Shown one piece after another: positions 16,031 to 23,755 of a stretch of 64,000 bases of DNA. A program made the translations under genes and the position numbers. This DNA comes from Citreicoccus inhibens (GTDB taxonomy: Bacteria > Myxococcota > Myxococcia > Myxococcales > Myxococcaceae). Position 1 is the stretch's first letter. Each line of letters opens with the position of its first letter. Below the pieces are notes generated by a model. The model did no database searches. It was not told the DNA's origin and worked only from the letters and a program-made list of their open reading frames with translations. Location of the stretch: the NCBI RefSeq assembly GCF_019039035.1, contig NZ_JAHNZT010000012.1, positions 124,001 through 188,000 of the forward strand. The letters run 5' to 3'.

Positions 16031-16782
16031 CCCCTCCACAACGTCTCGACCTGACCGTGTATGCGCCAGCGCTCAAGGCCCATGACGACCGCACCGTCGC
16101 GGTGGTCCGTGGAATGGAGCGCGCGCTGCCCGGCCTGCGCTTGAACTGGGAGGTGGGCAAGGGAGGGCGCCCCATCGAGTTACCGCAACGCGATGCCTGG
16201 CTCGTTGAGGCGGCAGCGCGTGGAAAGCTCCCTCTCCTGTGCAATGGCGATGAGCGCTACCCCATCACGGTTTCGGGTCGGGGGAGGTCGGGACGTCTCG
16301 GCCCGGGCGGTCAGTCGCTGCTCGACATCTCTGCGGAGCTGCCTCTCGATGCCGCCGTTATCGCGGCAGCGGGAGAGATGTTGGTGCATGCAGGAGAGGG
16401 CGCGCGCGCATTCTGGGGCCATGCGACGCCGGACGTCGCGGCGCTGGACATCGCGTATCAGACAGCGCCTACCCGAGACGGGCCACCGTCCCCCCGTCGG
16501 GGGCTTCCCGTGCTCAAGCTCCTCGAGCAGATCCGCGCACCCGAGGTCCCCTACTTTCTAGGATGGCTGAACTACTGGTCGGCCGCGTCCGCACAGGCCC
16601 TTGGGTTCCCGGACCCTACCCGTGATGCGGAGCTGCTTTCACGTGCGTGGCGCACGGTGACGGGGGGATGGGTCGTGCAGCTCACGTCCGCGCCGCTCGA
16701 CCTGGATGACCCCGCGCACTTGGACGCGCTCTTGCGAGCCTACGAACGTTTCCCGGAGATTGGTGGGCGTGCCACGCCTTGA
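16027..16782 (+). CDS. DUF5953-like protein, candidate immunity partner
   Basis: 251 residues from GTG 16027, which overlaps the toxin-like gene's TGA by 4 bp (GTGA); an in-frame ATG at 16018 is also possible. The sequence reads RLDLTVYAPALKAHDDRTVAVV, MERALPGLRLNWEV, YPITVSGRGR and LGWLNYWSAASAQALGFP, which I associate with the myxobacterial DUF5953 family (Imm52-like). There is no signal peptide or membrane segment, so it is cytoplasmic, where it could neutralise a nuclease. Pairing and overlap with a nuclease-like lipoprotein gene suggest toxin immunity, but no binding evidence exists here. Confidence 0.6.
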   Translation: MTPPQRLDLTVYAPALKAHDDRTVAVVRGMERALPGLRLNWEVGKGGRPIELPQRDAWLVEAAARGKLPLLCNGDERYPITVSGRGRSGRLGPGGQSLLDISAELPLDAAVIAAAGEMLVHAGEGARAFWGHATPDVAALDIAYQTAPTRDGPPSPRRGLPVLKLLEQIRAPEVPYFLGWLNYWSAASAQALGFPDPTRDAELLSRAWRTVTGGWVVQLTSAPLDLDDPAHLDALLRAYERFPEIGGRATP

Positions 16783-16907
16783 GCCGTTCAAGGGGCTGCG
16801 CCGTTGCCTCGGCCGCAGCGCCCGATGCGGCACCGTCTTCGGCGTCTTTGACGCCATCCCGAGGTGAACCGCTGCCGTGGGGTCCCTCCGAGGGAGCGAT
16901 GCTCCTC

Positions 16908-16938
16908 GAGGCGCGGCGCTACCGGCGCTCGGCTTCGC
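16908..16938. repeat. Right 31-bp direct repeat
   Basis: Identical to 15051-15081. On the minus strand it contains the last codons and TAG stop of epsU (stop at 16919-16921) plus 11 bp beyond the gene. An imperfect inverted repeat (16888-16910) abuts its left side. Confidence 0.9.
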
Positions 16939-18130
16939 GGGTGGTGCGCACCCACTCGCCGCGCTTCTCCGCGCCGGCGCCGCGCAGCATGAGGCCCACC
17001 TTCCACACCACGTAGACGGGCGCCCAGGCGAGGTCCAACAGCCCGCGCGGCCCCACGCCAGACACCCACCAGCCGCGCAGCACGTAGGCCGTCAGCGAGA
17101 ACAGGCCGAACGCGGCCACTCCGGACGCCGCCACCGCGGTGCCACCGGACAGCCACACGAGCCCCGCCGCGAGCCCCGCGCCGCCCACCATCGCCAGCAC
17201 CAACTGGCTCAGCGGCGGCACGAGCACGTCCATGGCCAGGTCGAACAACAGCCGGCTGCCCTGCTGGAGCGAGTCGTTCAGCAGCGGCCAGCCATGCAGC
17301 TTGCGCATCTGCTTGCGCCCACCCTCCCAGCGCTGGCGCTGCGAGCGGCTCTGCTTCTCCGCGGAGACCATCTCGCCCAGCACCTCGGCCTCCCAGGCGT
17401 AGTGCACCCGGTGGCCCGCGCGGCCCAGGCGGATGCCGTACTCCAGGTCCTCCACCACGCTGAAGGCGTCATGCGGCACCTGCTTGAGCACCGCGTGCGT
17501 GAAGCACATGCCGTTGCCGCGCAGGCCACACGACACGCCCATCCGCTCACGGCCCTGCGAGCGCACGCGGTGGAACATGCCCAGCGCGATGGTCATCAGC
17601 CGCGTGCGCCACGACGCCGTCGGGTTCATCACGCCGTAGTGCGCCTGCACCGCGTGCGCGCCGTCCTCCAGCCGCCGCGAGAAGGCGTGCAGCAGGTTGG
17701 GCGTCACCACCGTGTCCGCGTCCACCACCACCACCGCGTCCGCCACGCCGTCGCGCTGGCTGCGCTCGAAGGCGTGCGCCAGCGCGTAGCCCTTGCCGCG
17801 CTTCTCCGCGTCCTGGCGCTCCAGCACCGTGGCGCCCGCCTCGCGGGCCTTCTCGGCCGTGGCGTCCGAGCAGTTGTCCGCGACCACCAGGATGCGCCGC
17901 AAGAGCGGCGGGTAGTCCACCGCGGACAGGTTCGCCACCGTGCGCGCGATGCCCAGCTCCTCGTTGTGCGCGGGGATGACGATGTCGAAGCGCCGCACGG
18001 GGGGCGCGGGCGGCACGGGCGCGGGCCTGCGCCCGGACAACAGCGTCAACAGCAGCAGGTATCCACAGCCCGCCGCCACCGGCAAGAGCCCCACGCACAG
18101 CGCCACGTCCACCCAGGTCCAGACCGTCAC
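16919..18130 (-). CDS. epsU: EpsU-like membrane glycosyltransferase, family 2
   Basis: 403 residues from GTG 18130, behind gggggag. One N-terminal membrane segment (VDVALCVGLLPVAAG) precedes a GT2 domain: FDIVIPAHNEE, LVVADNCSDAT, the VVVVDADTVV acidic metal motif, VVEDLEYGIRLGRAG and the processive-type QRQRWEGGRKQ (Q/RxxRW). Two to three C-terminal membrane segments follow. It sits 26 bp downstream of epsV, the place epsU takes in the M. xanthus cluster. It probably elongates the EPS repeat on undecaprenyl phosphate. Its 3' end lies in the right 31-bp repeat and is intact. Confidence 0.85.
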   Translation of the reverse strand: MTVWTWVDVALCVGLLPVAAGCGYLLLLTLLSGRRPAPVPPAPPVRRFDIVIPAHNEELGIARTVANLSAVDYPPLLRRILVVADNCSDATAEKAREAGATVLERQDAEKRGKGYALAHAFERSQRDGVADAVVVVDADTVVTPNLLHAFSRRLEDGAHAVQAHYGVMNPTASWRTRLMTIALGMFHRVRSQGRERMGVSCGLRGNGMCFTHAVLKQVPHDAFSVVEDLEYGIRLGRAGHRVHYAWEAEVLGEMVSAEKQSRSQRQRWEGGRKQMRKLHGWPLLNDSLQQGSRLLFDLAMDVLVPPLSQLVLAMVGGAGLAAGLVWLSGGTAVAASGVAAFGLFSLTAYVLRGWWVSGVGPRGLLDLAWAPVYVVWKVGLMLRGAGAEKRGEWVRTTREAERR

Positions 18131-18155
18131 GGATTGCTCTCCCCCGCGCGCGCCG

Positions 18156-19652
18156 TCAGCGCCGCTCCAGCTCCGCCAGCACCGGCAACTTCAGGATTCG
18201 CTCCACCTGCCAGCGCTCCAGGATGCGCCGCCGCAGGATGTCCAACGCCACCGCCGCGAAGACGGCCAGCGCCACGCCTCCCACCACCCCGCCAATCGCG
18301 ATGAGCTTCGTGTTGGGCTTGGTGGGCTTCTCCGGGAACAGCGCCGGCGTCAGCACCGTGTACCGGTGCTTGAAGGACGCCTTGGAGATCTCCAGCTCCG
18401 TCTGCGCCAGGTCCAACCGGCGCAGCTTCTCCGTGTGGCGCGACACCATGACCCGCATCGTGTCCGTGGCCACCGCCACCTGCGGATCATCCGGCGTGCC
18501 CAGGAGCGCGCCCGCCATGGGCGCCATGGATTGATCCGTGGGCGAGTCCACGTCATGCCCGCCCATGCGCAGGTACTCCTGGATGAGCGCCTGCTCCTCG
18601 GCGCGCATCGACGCGAGCTGCGGCGAGTCCGCCTGCATGGCGGCGATCTTCTGCTCCAGGTCGGTGATGACCGGGTGCTGCGGGCTGAACACCGTGCGCT
18701 GCTCGGTGAGCTGGGCGCGCAGCTCGGCCAGCCGCCGGGCGCGCAGCTCCTCGACGTCCGCGATGGCGCGCCGCTTGGACTGCACCATGAACTTGAGCTG
18801 CGCCAGGTTGTGGTCCGCCTGGAGGAGCAGCTCGCGGGCGCGCGCCTTCACCGGATCCGAGTCCGCCTTCTTGCGGCGCAGCTCGGCCTGCTTCACCGCG
18901 GCCTCCAGCTCGGAGATGGCCTTCTTGATGTTCTCCTTCTCGCGCGCGACCTGCCCCTCCAGGACGCGGACGGACTCGCTGATGGCGGAGACCTCCGCGT
19001 CGTGGCGCGCCTCCAGGAAGTTCTTCTGCGCGGCCTCCACGATGTTCATCGCGAGCTGCGGGTCGCTCCAGTCCACGCCGATGGTGACGGTGCCCGTGCC
19101 CCCCTCGGCCATGACCGTGAGGCCCTGCTCGAGCTGCGCGATGAGCGCGTCCTGCTCGTCCTCCGGCGCGAGCACGGGCGGCTTCTTGTGCAGCAGCTTC
19201 TCCTTCAGGTGGCTGATGGGCGAGCGCATCAGCTCGCGGTACTCCACCAGCTTGGCCTGCTGGATGATGGCCTTGAGGTTGTCGCGGCTGAGCACCATCT
19301 CCCACGCGGCGCGGGTCGGTTGATCCGCCTCCACGGGGATGGAGCGGCCCGGGTTCACCAGCGCCGCGATGATGAGGTTGCGGTAGGTGAGCAGCCGCGT
19401 CTCCACGTGGTACTTGCGCGGCATCAGCTTGCCCGCGACGGAGCCCAGGCCGCCCATCGCCACGATGATGAGAATCCCGAGGAACCAGTGCCGCAGCACC
19501 GCGTTCTTCACGAAGCCCACCGCGTCCAGGAGGAAGCCCCAGTCGATGAGGTCCGCGGGCGCGTTGGTCTCCTCTCGCTCCGGCATGTACGGAGGCGGAG
19601 GGGCGCGCCGGGGTGGCGGGGGCGGCCGAGGCTCGGCCGCGGGTGACGTCAC
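18156..19652 (-). CDS. epsV: EpsV, Wzc-type polysaccharide co-polymerase without kinase domain
   Basis: 498 residues. A Pro-rich N-terminal tail (PRPPPPPRRAPPPP) is followed by a first membrane segment near residue 60 (FLGILIIVAMGG), a Wzz domain, a long periplasmic coiled coil (about 220-350), and a second membrane segment near 460 (IAIGGVVGGVALAVFAAVAL). The protein ends 30 residues later without the BY-kinase domain of Wzc, as described for the M. xanthus EPS protein. It should control chain length and link the inner-membrane polymerase to the exporter. It overlaps epsW by 4 bp. Confidence 0.88.
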   Translation of the reverse strand: MTSPAAEPRPPPPPRRAPPPPYMPEREETNAPADLIDWGFLLDAVGFVKNAVLRHWFLGILIIVAMGGLGSVAGKLMPRKYHVETRLLTYRNLIIAALVNPGRSIPVEADQPTRAAWEMVLSRDNLKAIIQQAKLVEYRELMRSPISHLKEKLLHKKPPVLAPEDEQDALIAQLEQGLTVMAEGGTGTVTIGVDWSDPQLAMNIVEAAQKNFLEARHDAEVSAISESVRVLEGQVAREKENIKKAISELEAAVKQAELRRKKADSDPVKARARELLLQADHNLAQLKFMVQSKRRAIADVEELRARRLAELRAQLTEQRTVFSPQHPVITDLEQKIAAMQADSPQLASMRAEEQALIQEYLRMGGHDVDSPTDQSMAPMAGALLGTPDDPQVAVATDTMRVMVSRHTEKLRRLDLAQTELEISKASFKHRYTVLTPALFPEKPTKPNTKLIAIGGVVGGVALAVFAAVALDILRRRILERWQVERILKLPVLAELERR

Positions 19653-20056
19653 GAAGTCCTCCGGGGCGCCGGGGCCTTGAGCGCCTGCCGCACGCGCTTG
19701 GCGAACTCCTCCGCGGTGAAGGGCTTGCCCAGGTAGCCGGTGGCGCCGGCCTCCTCGGCGTGCGCCTTGTCCTCGGGGAGGTTGCGCGCGCTCACCATCA
19801 GCACCGGCACGTCCGCCACCGCGGGCGAGCGGCGGATGTGCTCGCAGACGTCATAGCCGGACACGTCCGGCAGCGTGAGGTCCAGGCACACGAGGTCCGG
19901 CCGCGCGCTGGTTTGCAGGTGCTTGATGGCGGCCTGGCCGCTCGACACCTCCACCACCTCCGCGACGCCGAGTTGGTCGCGCAACAGGTCCGCCAGCATC
20001 TTCCGGAACATCGGGGAGTCCTCCACCAGGAGGACGGTGCGCAGTTGGGGCTCCAT
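19649..20056 (-). CDS. epsW: EpsW, single-domain response regulator
   Basis: 135 residues, one receiver domain only. The acidic pair is E12-D13 (VLLVEDSP), the phospho-acceptor is D59 (CLDLTLPD), the switch residue lies in LMVSARN and the conserved Lys in YLGKPF. There is no output domain, so it must act by protein contact. M. xanthus has an equivalent receiver in its eps cluster. No histidine kinase is adjacent. Its start is 26 bp downstream of the small membrane-protein gene and its end overlaps epsV by 4 bp. Confidence 0.88.
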   Translation of the reverse strand: MEPQLRTVLLVEDSPMFRKMLADLLRDQLGVAEVVEVSSGQAAIKHLQTSARPDLVCLDLTLPDVSGYDVCEHIRRSPAVADVPVLMVSARNLPEDKAHAEEAGATGYLGKPFTAEEFAKRVRQALKAPAPRRTS

Positions 20057-20082
20057 CCGTGGAAACGCCTTTCCCTTCTTTT

Positions 20083-20259
20083 TCAGCCGAACCCGAACCG
20101 AGGCACGAGCACGAGGACGCCATACGCATAGGCCGCGTTGAAGAGTGCGACCCAGAGGATGGCTTTCTTCAAACCGCGCATCGGGTTGGGGTCTCTCGCG
20201 GCCGTGCCCGGCAACGCAATGGTGAAGATGAGGACGGACAGGAGGATGAGCTTCGCCAT
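20083..20259 (-). CDS. Small two-segment membrane protein of the EPS operon
   Basis: 58 residues from ATG 20259. It has an N-terminal hydrophobic stretch (LILLSVLIFTIALPG), a short polar loop with RDPNPMRGLKKA, and a second hydrophobic stretch (ILWVALFNAAYAYGVLVLV), so two membrane passes are likely. A gagggcc run upstream may serve as ribosome site. It sits between epsX and epsW, 10 bp after epsX, so it belongs to the operon. A small gene appears to occupy the same place in the M. xanthus cluster. Function unknown. Confidence 0.7.
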   Translation of the reverse strand: MAKLILLSVLIFTIALPGTAARDPNPMRGLKKAILWVALFNAAYAYGVLVLVPRFGFG

Positions 20260-20269
20260 GTGCGGGCCC

Positions 20270-21466
20270 TCAGAGGATACCAGCTTGACGCACCGCCAGC
20301 CCCAGTGAAGCGGACCATTGGAAGCGGGCTGTTTCCACCCCAGGCGACCGGCTCCACGCCGTCCGCGCCTCGGACTCCACCGAGACCCAGCGGGTGAAGG
20401 CATAGCTCGCTCCCAACCCGCCCAGTATCAACCGGTCCGCCGTGGCCCCGCCCACCGCGAAGGCCGTTCCTCCGGTGGCGGACACTCGGGCGCGAGGCCC
20501 CAACATCCAGGTGCCGGACGCCGTCACATCCGCCCGGGGGTACACCTGTCCCGTCAACCGGTCGACGAACGGCGTGACGTGCGCCGAGAGCCGACCCGTG
20601 AAGTCGTACTCGCGCGAGGGAATCCGGTAACCCATCGCGACGGTGAGGTCGGGCAGCACGTCCGTGCGCTCCAGGCCCTCCGCGGACAGCGACTGCGCCA
20701 CGCCCACGCCCATGCCCGCCTCCAGGGACGTGCGCCGGTCCATGCGCCAGTTCCAGCCCTCGGTGAGGGTGAGCACGGTGGCGTGCGCGCCGGTGGAGAA
20801 GCGCGTGTCGGTAGCGCCCACGGCCGTGGACAGCACCTGTCGCTGCGCCAGCGCCCAGCCGAGCGCCGCCTGCGCGCGGGGGCCGTATTGCAGGGGCACC
20901 GCCTCGCGCGCGCCGCCGTTGAGGCCGCCGCTGACCGCGAAGGCCGCCGAGGCGGACAGGCCCAGCCCGCGCCCCAACCACGTGGTGGTGGTGCCCAGCG
21001 TGGTGAGCGAGGAGAGGAAGTAGACGCTGCCGCCCTGGGGGATTGGCTGGAGCGGGCCATCCCCCACCGGCCGAGTCGGCGAGTCCGCCACGGGCACGGT
21101 GCTCAAGAGGTCCACCCGGCCGAGCACGAACTCCTGGCTGCCGTGGAGCGTGAGGCCCCGGTCCGCGCGCCAGTCGCCGACGAGGCGCCCCACGTGCTGC
21201 ACCTCGGTGCGCGCGCTCTGGGTGACCTCGCGCAGGCTGAGGCGCGGGGCGTACTCCGCCTGGAGCTGCGTGCCTCCGTCGCGGAACAAGAGCGACAGCG
21301 AGGGCGTGAGCTCCGCGTCGCCGGTGATGGAGGGCGTGGTCGCGGGCGTCTGGGTGGCGGGCGTGTCCAGCGAGCGCACGCGCGAGTCCGCGCGCACGGC
21401 GACGCCATAGCTCACCGAGGCCGAGGCCACCTCCAGCCATGCACTGGTGAGCACCGCCCCGAGCAC
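20270..21466 (-). CDS. epsX: EpsX, outer-membrane beta-barrel of EPS export (WzpX-like)
   Basis: 398 residues from GTG 21466, 3 bp after the epsY stop. A signal peptide probably ends near ASA (residue 16). The rest is alternating amphipathic strands typical of an outer-membrane barrel (LTPSLSLLFRDGGTQLQAEY, GWNWRMDRRTSLEAGMGVGV, ASYAFTRWVSVESEARTAW). It lacks a C-terminal Phe. In M. xanthus, barrel proteins encoded next to the short OPX protein are thought to form the outer-membrane conduit together with it. The adjacent short EpsY fits that model. Confidence 0.78.
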   Translation of the reverse strand: MLGAVLTSAWLEVASASVSYGVAVRADSRVRSLDTPATQTPATTPSITGDAELTPSLSLLFRDGGTQLQAEYAPRLSLREVTQSARTEVQHVGRLVGDWRADRGLTLHGSQEFVLGRVDLLSTVPVADSPTRPVGDGPLQPIPQGGSVYFLSSLTTLGTTTTWLGRGLGLSASAAFAVSGGLNGGAREAVPLQYGPRAQAALGWALAQRQVLSTAVGATDTRFSTGAHATVLTLTEGWNWRMDRRTSLEAGMGVGVAQSLSAEGLERTDVLPDLTVAMGYRIPSREYDFTGRLSAHVTPFVDRLTGQVYPRADVTASGTWMLGPRARVSATGGTAFAVGGATADRLILGGLGASYAFTRWVSVESEARTAWSRSPGVETARFQWSASLGLAVRQAGIL

Positions 21467-21469
21467 GGA

Positions 21470-22102
21470 CTACTCCACCACGACCACGTCGCCAGGGCGC
21501 AGCCGGAAGCCCACGGCGCGGCCCTCCGCGCGGATGAGGTCGCGGTAGCGCACGCGGATGCGGGTGGGGGCGGGCAGCTCGGACTCGTCACGGCGCAGGA
21601 CGAAGATGCGGTCCGGGTGCGCGTAGTCGGTGAAGCCGCCCGCGCCGGCCAGGGCCTGGAGCAGCGTGGCGGTGGGCTCCAGCACCAGCGGCCCGATGCG
21701 CGACACCTCGCCCATCATCGTCACCGTCATGGGCTTGGCCTCCTCCAGGGAGACCGTGACGACGGGGTGGTTGATGAAGTCCTTGAGGCGCGTCTGGATC
21801 TGCTGGGACAGCAGGGCCGGCGTCTGGCCCGCGGCCTCCACGTCATCCAGGAAGAGCAGGCTGATGCGCCCGTCCTCGCGCACCTTGGCGCGCGTGGTGA
21901 GCGACTCCTGGTTCCACACGCGGATGCTGAGCACGTCGCCGGGGACGATGCGGTAGGCCGCGTCCACGGCCGGGGGCTTCTCCTGGTACTCGTCCACCCA
22001 GACGTACTTGCCCAGGCCGCCGCACGCGGGCGCAAGCCCGAGCAGCGCGACGCAGGCGAGCGCGCGGGAGAAGACGGCGGGGCGGGGGCGCGTGGGGGAC
22101 AT
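21470..22102 (-). CDS. epsY: EpsY, polysaccharide export lipoprotein (Wza/OPX)
   Basis: 210 residues from ATG 22102; a GTG at 22120 overlapping the wzx stop (GTGA) is the alternative. The signal ends in the lipobox LAPAC. A poly_export domain follows (AAYRIVPGDVLSIRVW, VREDGRISLLFLDDVEAAG) and then SLBB repeats (KPMTVTMMGEVSRIGPLVL, LLQALAGAGGFTDYA), ending in LRPGDVVVVE. At this length it lacks the C-terminal helix by which E. coli Wza crosses the outer membrane, so it needs a partner barrel, presumably EpsX. Confidence 0.88.
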   Translation of the reverse strand: MSPTRPRPAVFSRALACVALLGLAPACGGLGKYVWVDEYQEKPPAVDAAYRIVPGDVLSIRVWNQESLTTRAKVREDGRISLLFLDDVEAAGQTPALLSQQIQTRLKDFINHPVVTVSLEEAKPMTVTMMGEVSRIGPLVLEPTATLLQALAGAGGFTDYAHPDRIFVLRRDESELPAPTRIRVRYRDLIRAEGRAVGFRLRPGDVVVVE

Positions 22103-22116
22103 GGGCGGGGAGACTC

Positions 22117-23661
22117 TCACGCGAGAGGAGGGACCGCGACAGGGGCGGGGGCAGGGGCGCCTCGGTTGCGTGCCAGCTTGAACACCAGGGCCAGCTCCGC
22201 GGGGCGCACCGCGCCGGAGGCGAGGATGAGCGCGACGTAGAGGAAGGCCTCCAGGCCCAGGCGGACCCACGGCTGGATGAAGGACAGCAGCGGATCCACC
22301 GCGAAGCACACGAGGCACACGGCCGTCGTCTTGGCCAGCATGACGAGCGAGCGCCGGTCGAACGAGGCGCGGCCCATGCGCCACAGGAAGAGCGCCGTCA
22401 CCAGCAGCTCGGTGATGAGCATGCACAGCGCGGTGGCGGTGGCGCCGCCGCCGTCCCCCAGGCGCTCGTGGAGCACGGGCACCAGCACCAGGTTGAGCAG
22501 CGGATCCAACACCGCGCCCATCACCGCCGCGGCCGTCACCCACCAGGGCTTGTTCATCATGGTGAGCCACACGCTGCTGACCATGGTGACGTAGACGAGC
22601 ACGAACAGCGGGGACAGCACGCGCAGCGGCATGGTGGATTCGTCGAAGCCCGGCCCGTTCATCAGCCGCACCCACGAGTGGGCGCCCAACACCATGGCCA
22701 TCATCATGGGCACGGTGACGGACAGCGTGCCCTCCAGCGAGCGGCGCGTGAGCTGCGTCAGCTCCGCCTCCGAGCGGGACGCCGCGCGCGACATGAGCGG
22801 CATCAGCACCCAGCCGAAGATGGGGTTGATGAGGAAGGTGAGGCTGGCGATGTTCCACGCGCCCCAGTACCAGCCCACTTCCTTCATGGAGCCCAGCGTC
22901 CCCAGGAGGGACATGTCCACGCGGCCATTGCACGCGAGCGCGGCGGCGGTGAGGAAGTAGGGCAGGCAGTCCTTCAGCACGCGCCGGGTGGCGGCCCAGT
23001 CCACGCGGAAGCGCAGGCCCAGGTGCGTCTGCGCCAGCCGCCAGCCGACGGCCAGCTTCACGGACTCGGCGGCCACGATGGGGATGGCCAACCACTGCAG
23101 CCCCACGCCGCCCGCCGCCGCCAGCGCGAGCCCACCGCCCCAGATGAGCTTGGTGACGATGTTGGAGACGGACAGCCCCGCCACCTTGCCCTTGGCGTGC
23201 AGCAGCGCCGCCATGCACGCGTTGATGATGATGAGGGCCTGCGCCAGCGCGAACCACTGCACCAGGTGGCGCACCTCGGGGGGCTCGTTGCGGAAGTGGA
23301 GCACCACCGCGAGCGCGCCCATCAGCAGCACCGTCATGCCCAACCGCACGAGCATGGTGGTGCCGAAGAAGTCGCTGGCGTGCTCGGGCCGGACCGCGAC
23401 CTCCTTGCGGATGTACGTCTCCAAGCCCAGGTTGGTGACGATGAAGAAGGTGGCGGAGAAGCTGTCGGCCCAGCTGAAGTAGCCGAGCGCCTCGGGGCCC
23501 AGGTAGCGCGCCATCAGCGGCCGGATGGCCAACGCGATGGCGAACGTCACGAGCAGCGAACCGCCGAGCTGCAAGGTGTTGCGCACCGCGCCTCGGACTT
23601 CGTTCGTGCTGTCGCCCTGGCCGCTGTCCTGCGGAGTGGAGTTCTGGGTGTTCACGGTCAT
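22117..23661 (-). CDS. wzx: Wzx-type EPS repeat-unit flippase
   Basis: 514 residues from ATG 23661. About 14 hydrophobic segments and the MOP-superfamily N-terminus (LQLGGSLLVTFAIALAIRPLM, then ARYLGPEALGYFSWADSFS) identify a polysaccharide flippase, which moves lipid-linked repeat units across the inner membrane. The C-terminal half has the usual pattern of PLLNLVLVPVLHERLGDGGG near TM10-11. It lies between epsZ (95 bp upstream) and epsY, as in the M. xanthus eps cluster. No Wzy polymerase is seen in this window. Confidence 0.88.
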   Translation of the reverse strand: MTVNTQNSTPQDSGQGDSTNEVRGAVRNTLQLGGSLLVTFAIALAIRPLMARYLGPEALGYFSWADSFSATFFIVTNLGLETYIRKEVAVRPEHASDFFGTTMLVRLGMTVLLMGALAVVLHFRNEPPEVRHLVQWFALAQALIIINACMAALLHAKGKVAGLSVSNIVTKLIWGGGLALAAAGGVGLQWLAIPIVAAESVKLAVGWRLAQTHLGLRFRVDWAATRRVLKDCLPYFLTAAALACNGRVDMSLLGTLGSMKEVGWYWGAWNIASLTFLINPIFGWVLMPLMSRAASRSEAELTQLTRRSLEGTLSVTVPMMMAMVLGAHSWVRLMNGPGFDESTMPLRVLSPLFVLVYVTMVSSVWLTMMNKPWWVTAAAVMGAVLDPLLNLVLVPVLHERLGDGGGATATALCMLITELLVTALFLWRMGRASFDRRSLVMLAKTTAVCLVCFAVDPLLSFIQPWVRLGLEAFLYVALILASGAVRPAELALVFKLARNRGAPAPAPVAVPPLA

Positions 23662-23755
23662 GACGGCGCTGGGACCCCCGGGCCCCGGGGGGGCGCGCAC
23701 ATAGAAGACGAGCGGCCGCGGCGCGTCAACGCCGCTCGCCCGACAGCCCGAGGAC

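Larger units (their letters stand above)
15051..16938. mobile_element. Toxin/immunity cassette bounded by 31-bp direct repeats
   Basis: Positions 15051-15081 and 16908-16938 are identical over 31 bp, 1,857 bp apart. Between them lie only two overlapping genes, a nuclease-like lipoprotein and its candidate immunity partner. The right repeat encodes the last six codons and stop of epsU (TREAERR end), and the left repeat begins in the stop codon of the glycosyltransferase gene, so removing one repeat plus the insert restores a compact convergent gene pair. Base composition inside looks less GC-rich than the flanks. No integrase or transposase is present. It could be a target duplication, an attachment-type site or a recombination scar. 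Confidence 0.75.

Noticed and set aside
20318-22240. 640-codon plus-strand frame opposite epsX and epsY
   Set aside because: Arg/Ala/Gly/His-rich composition, no motif, and fully antisense to two recognised genes.
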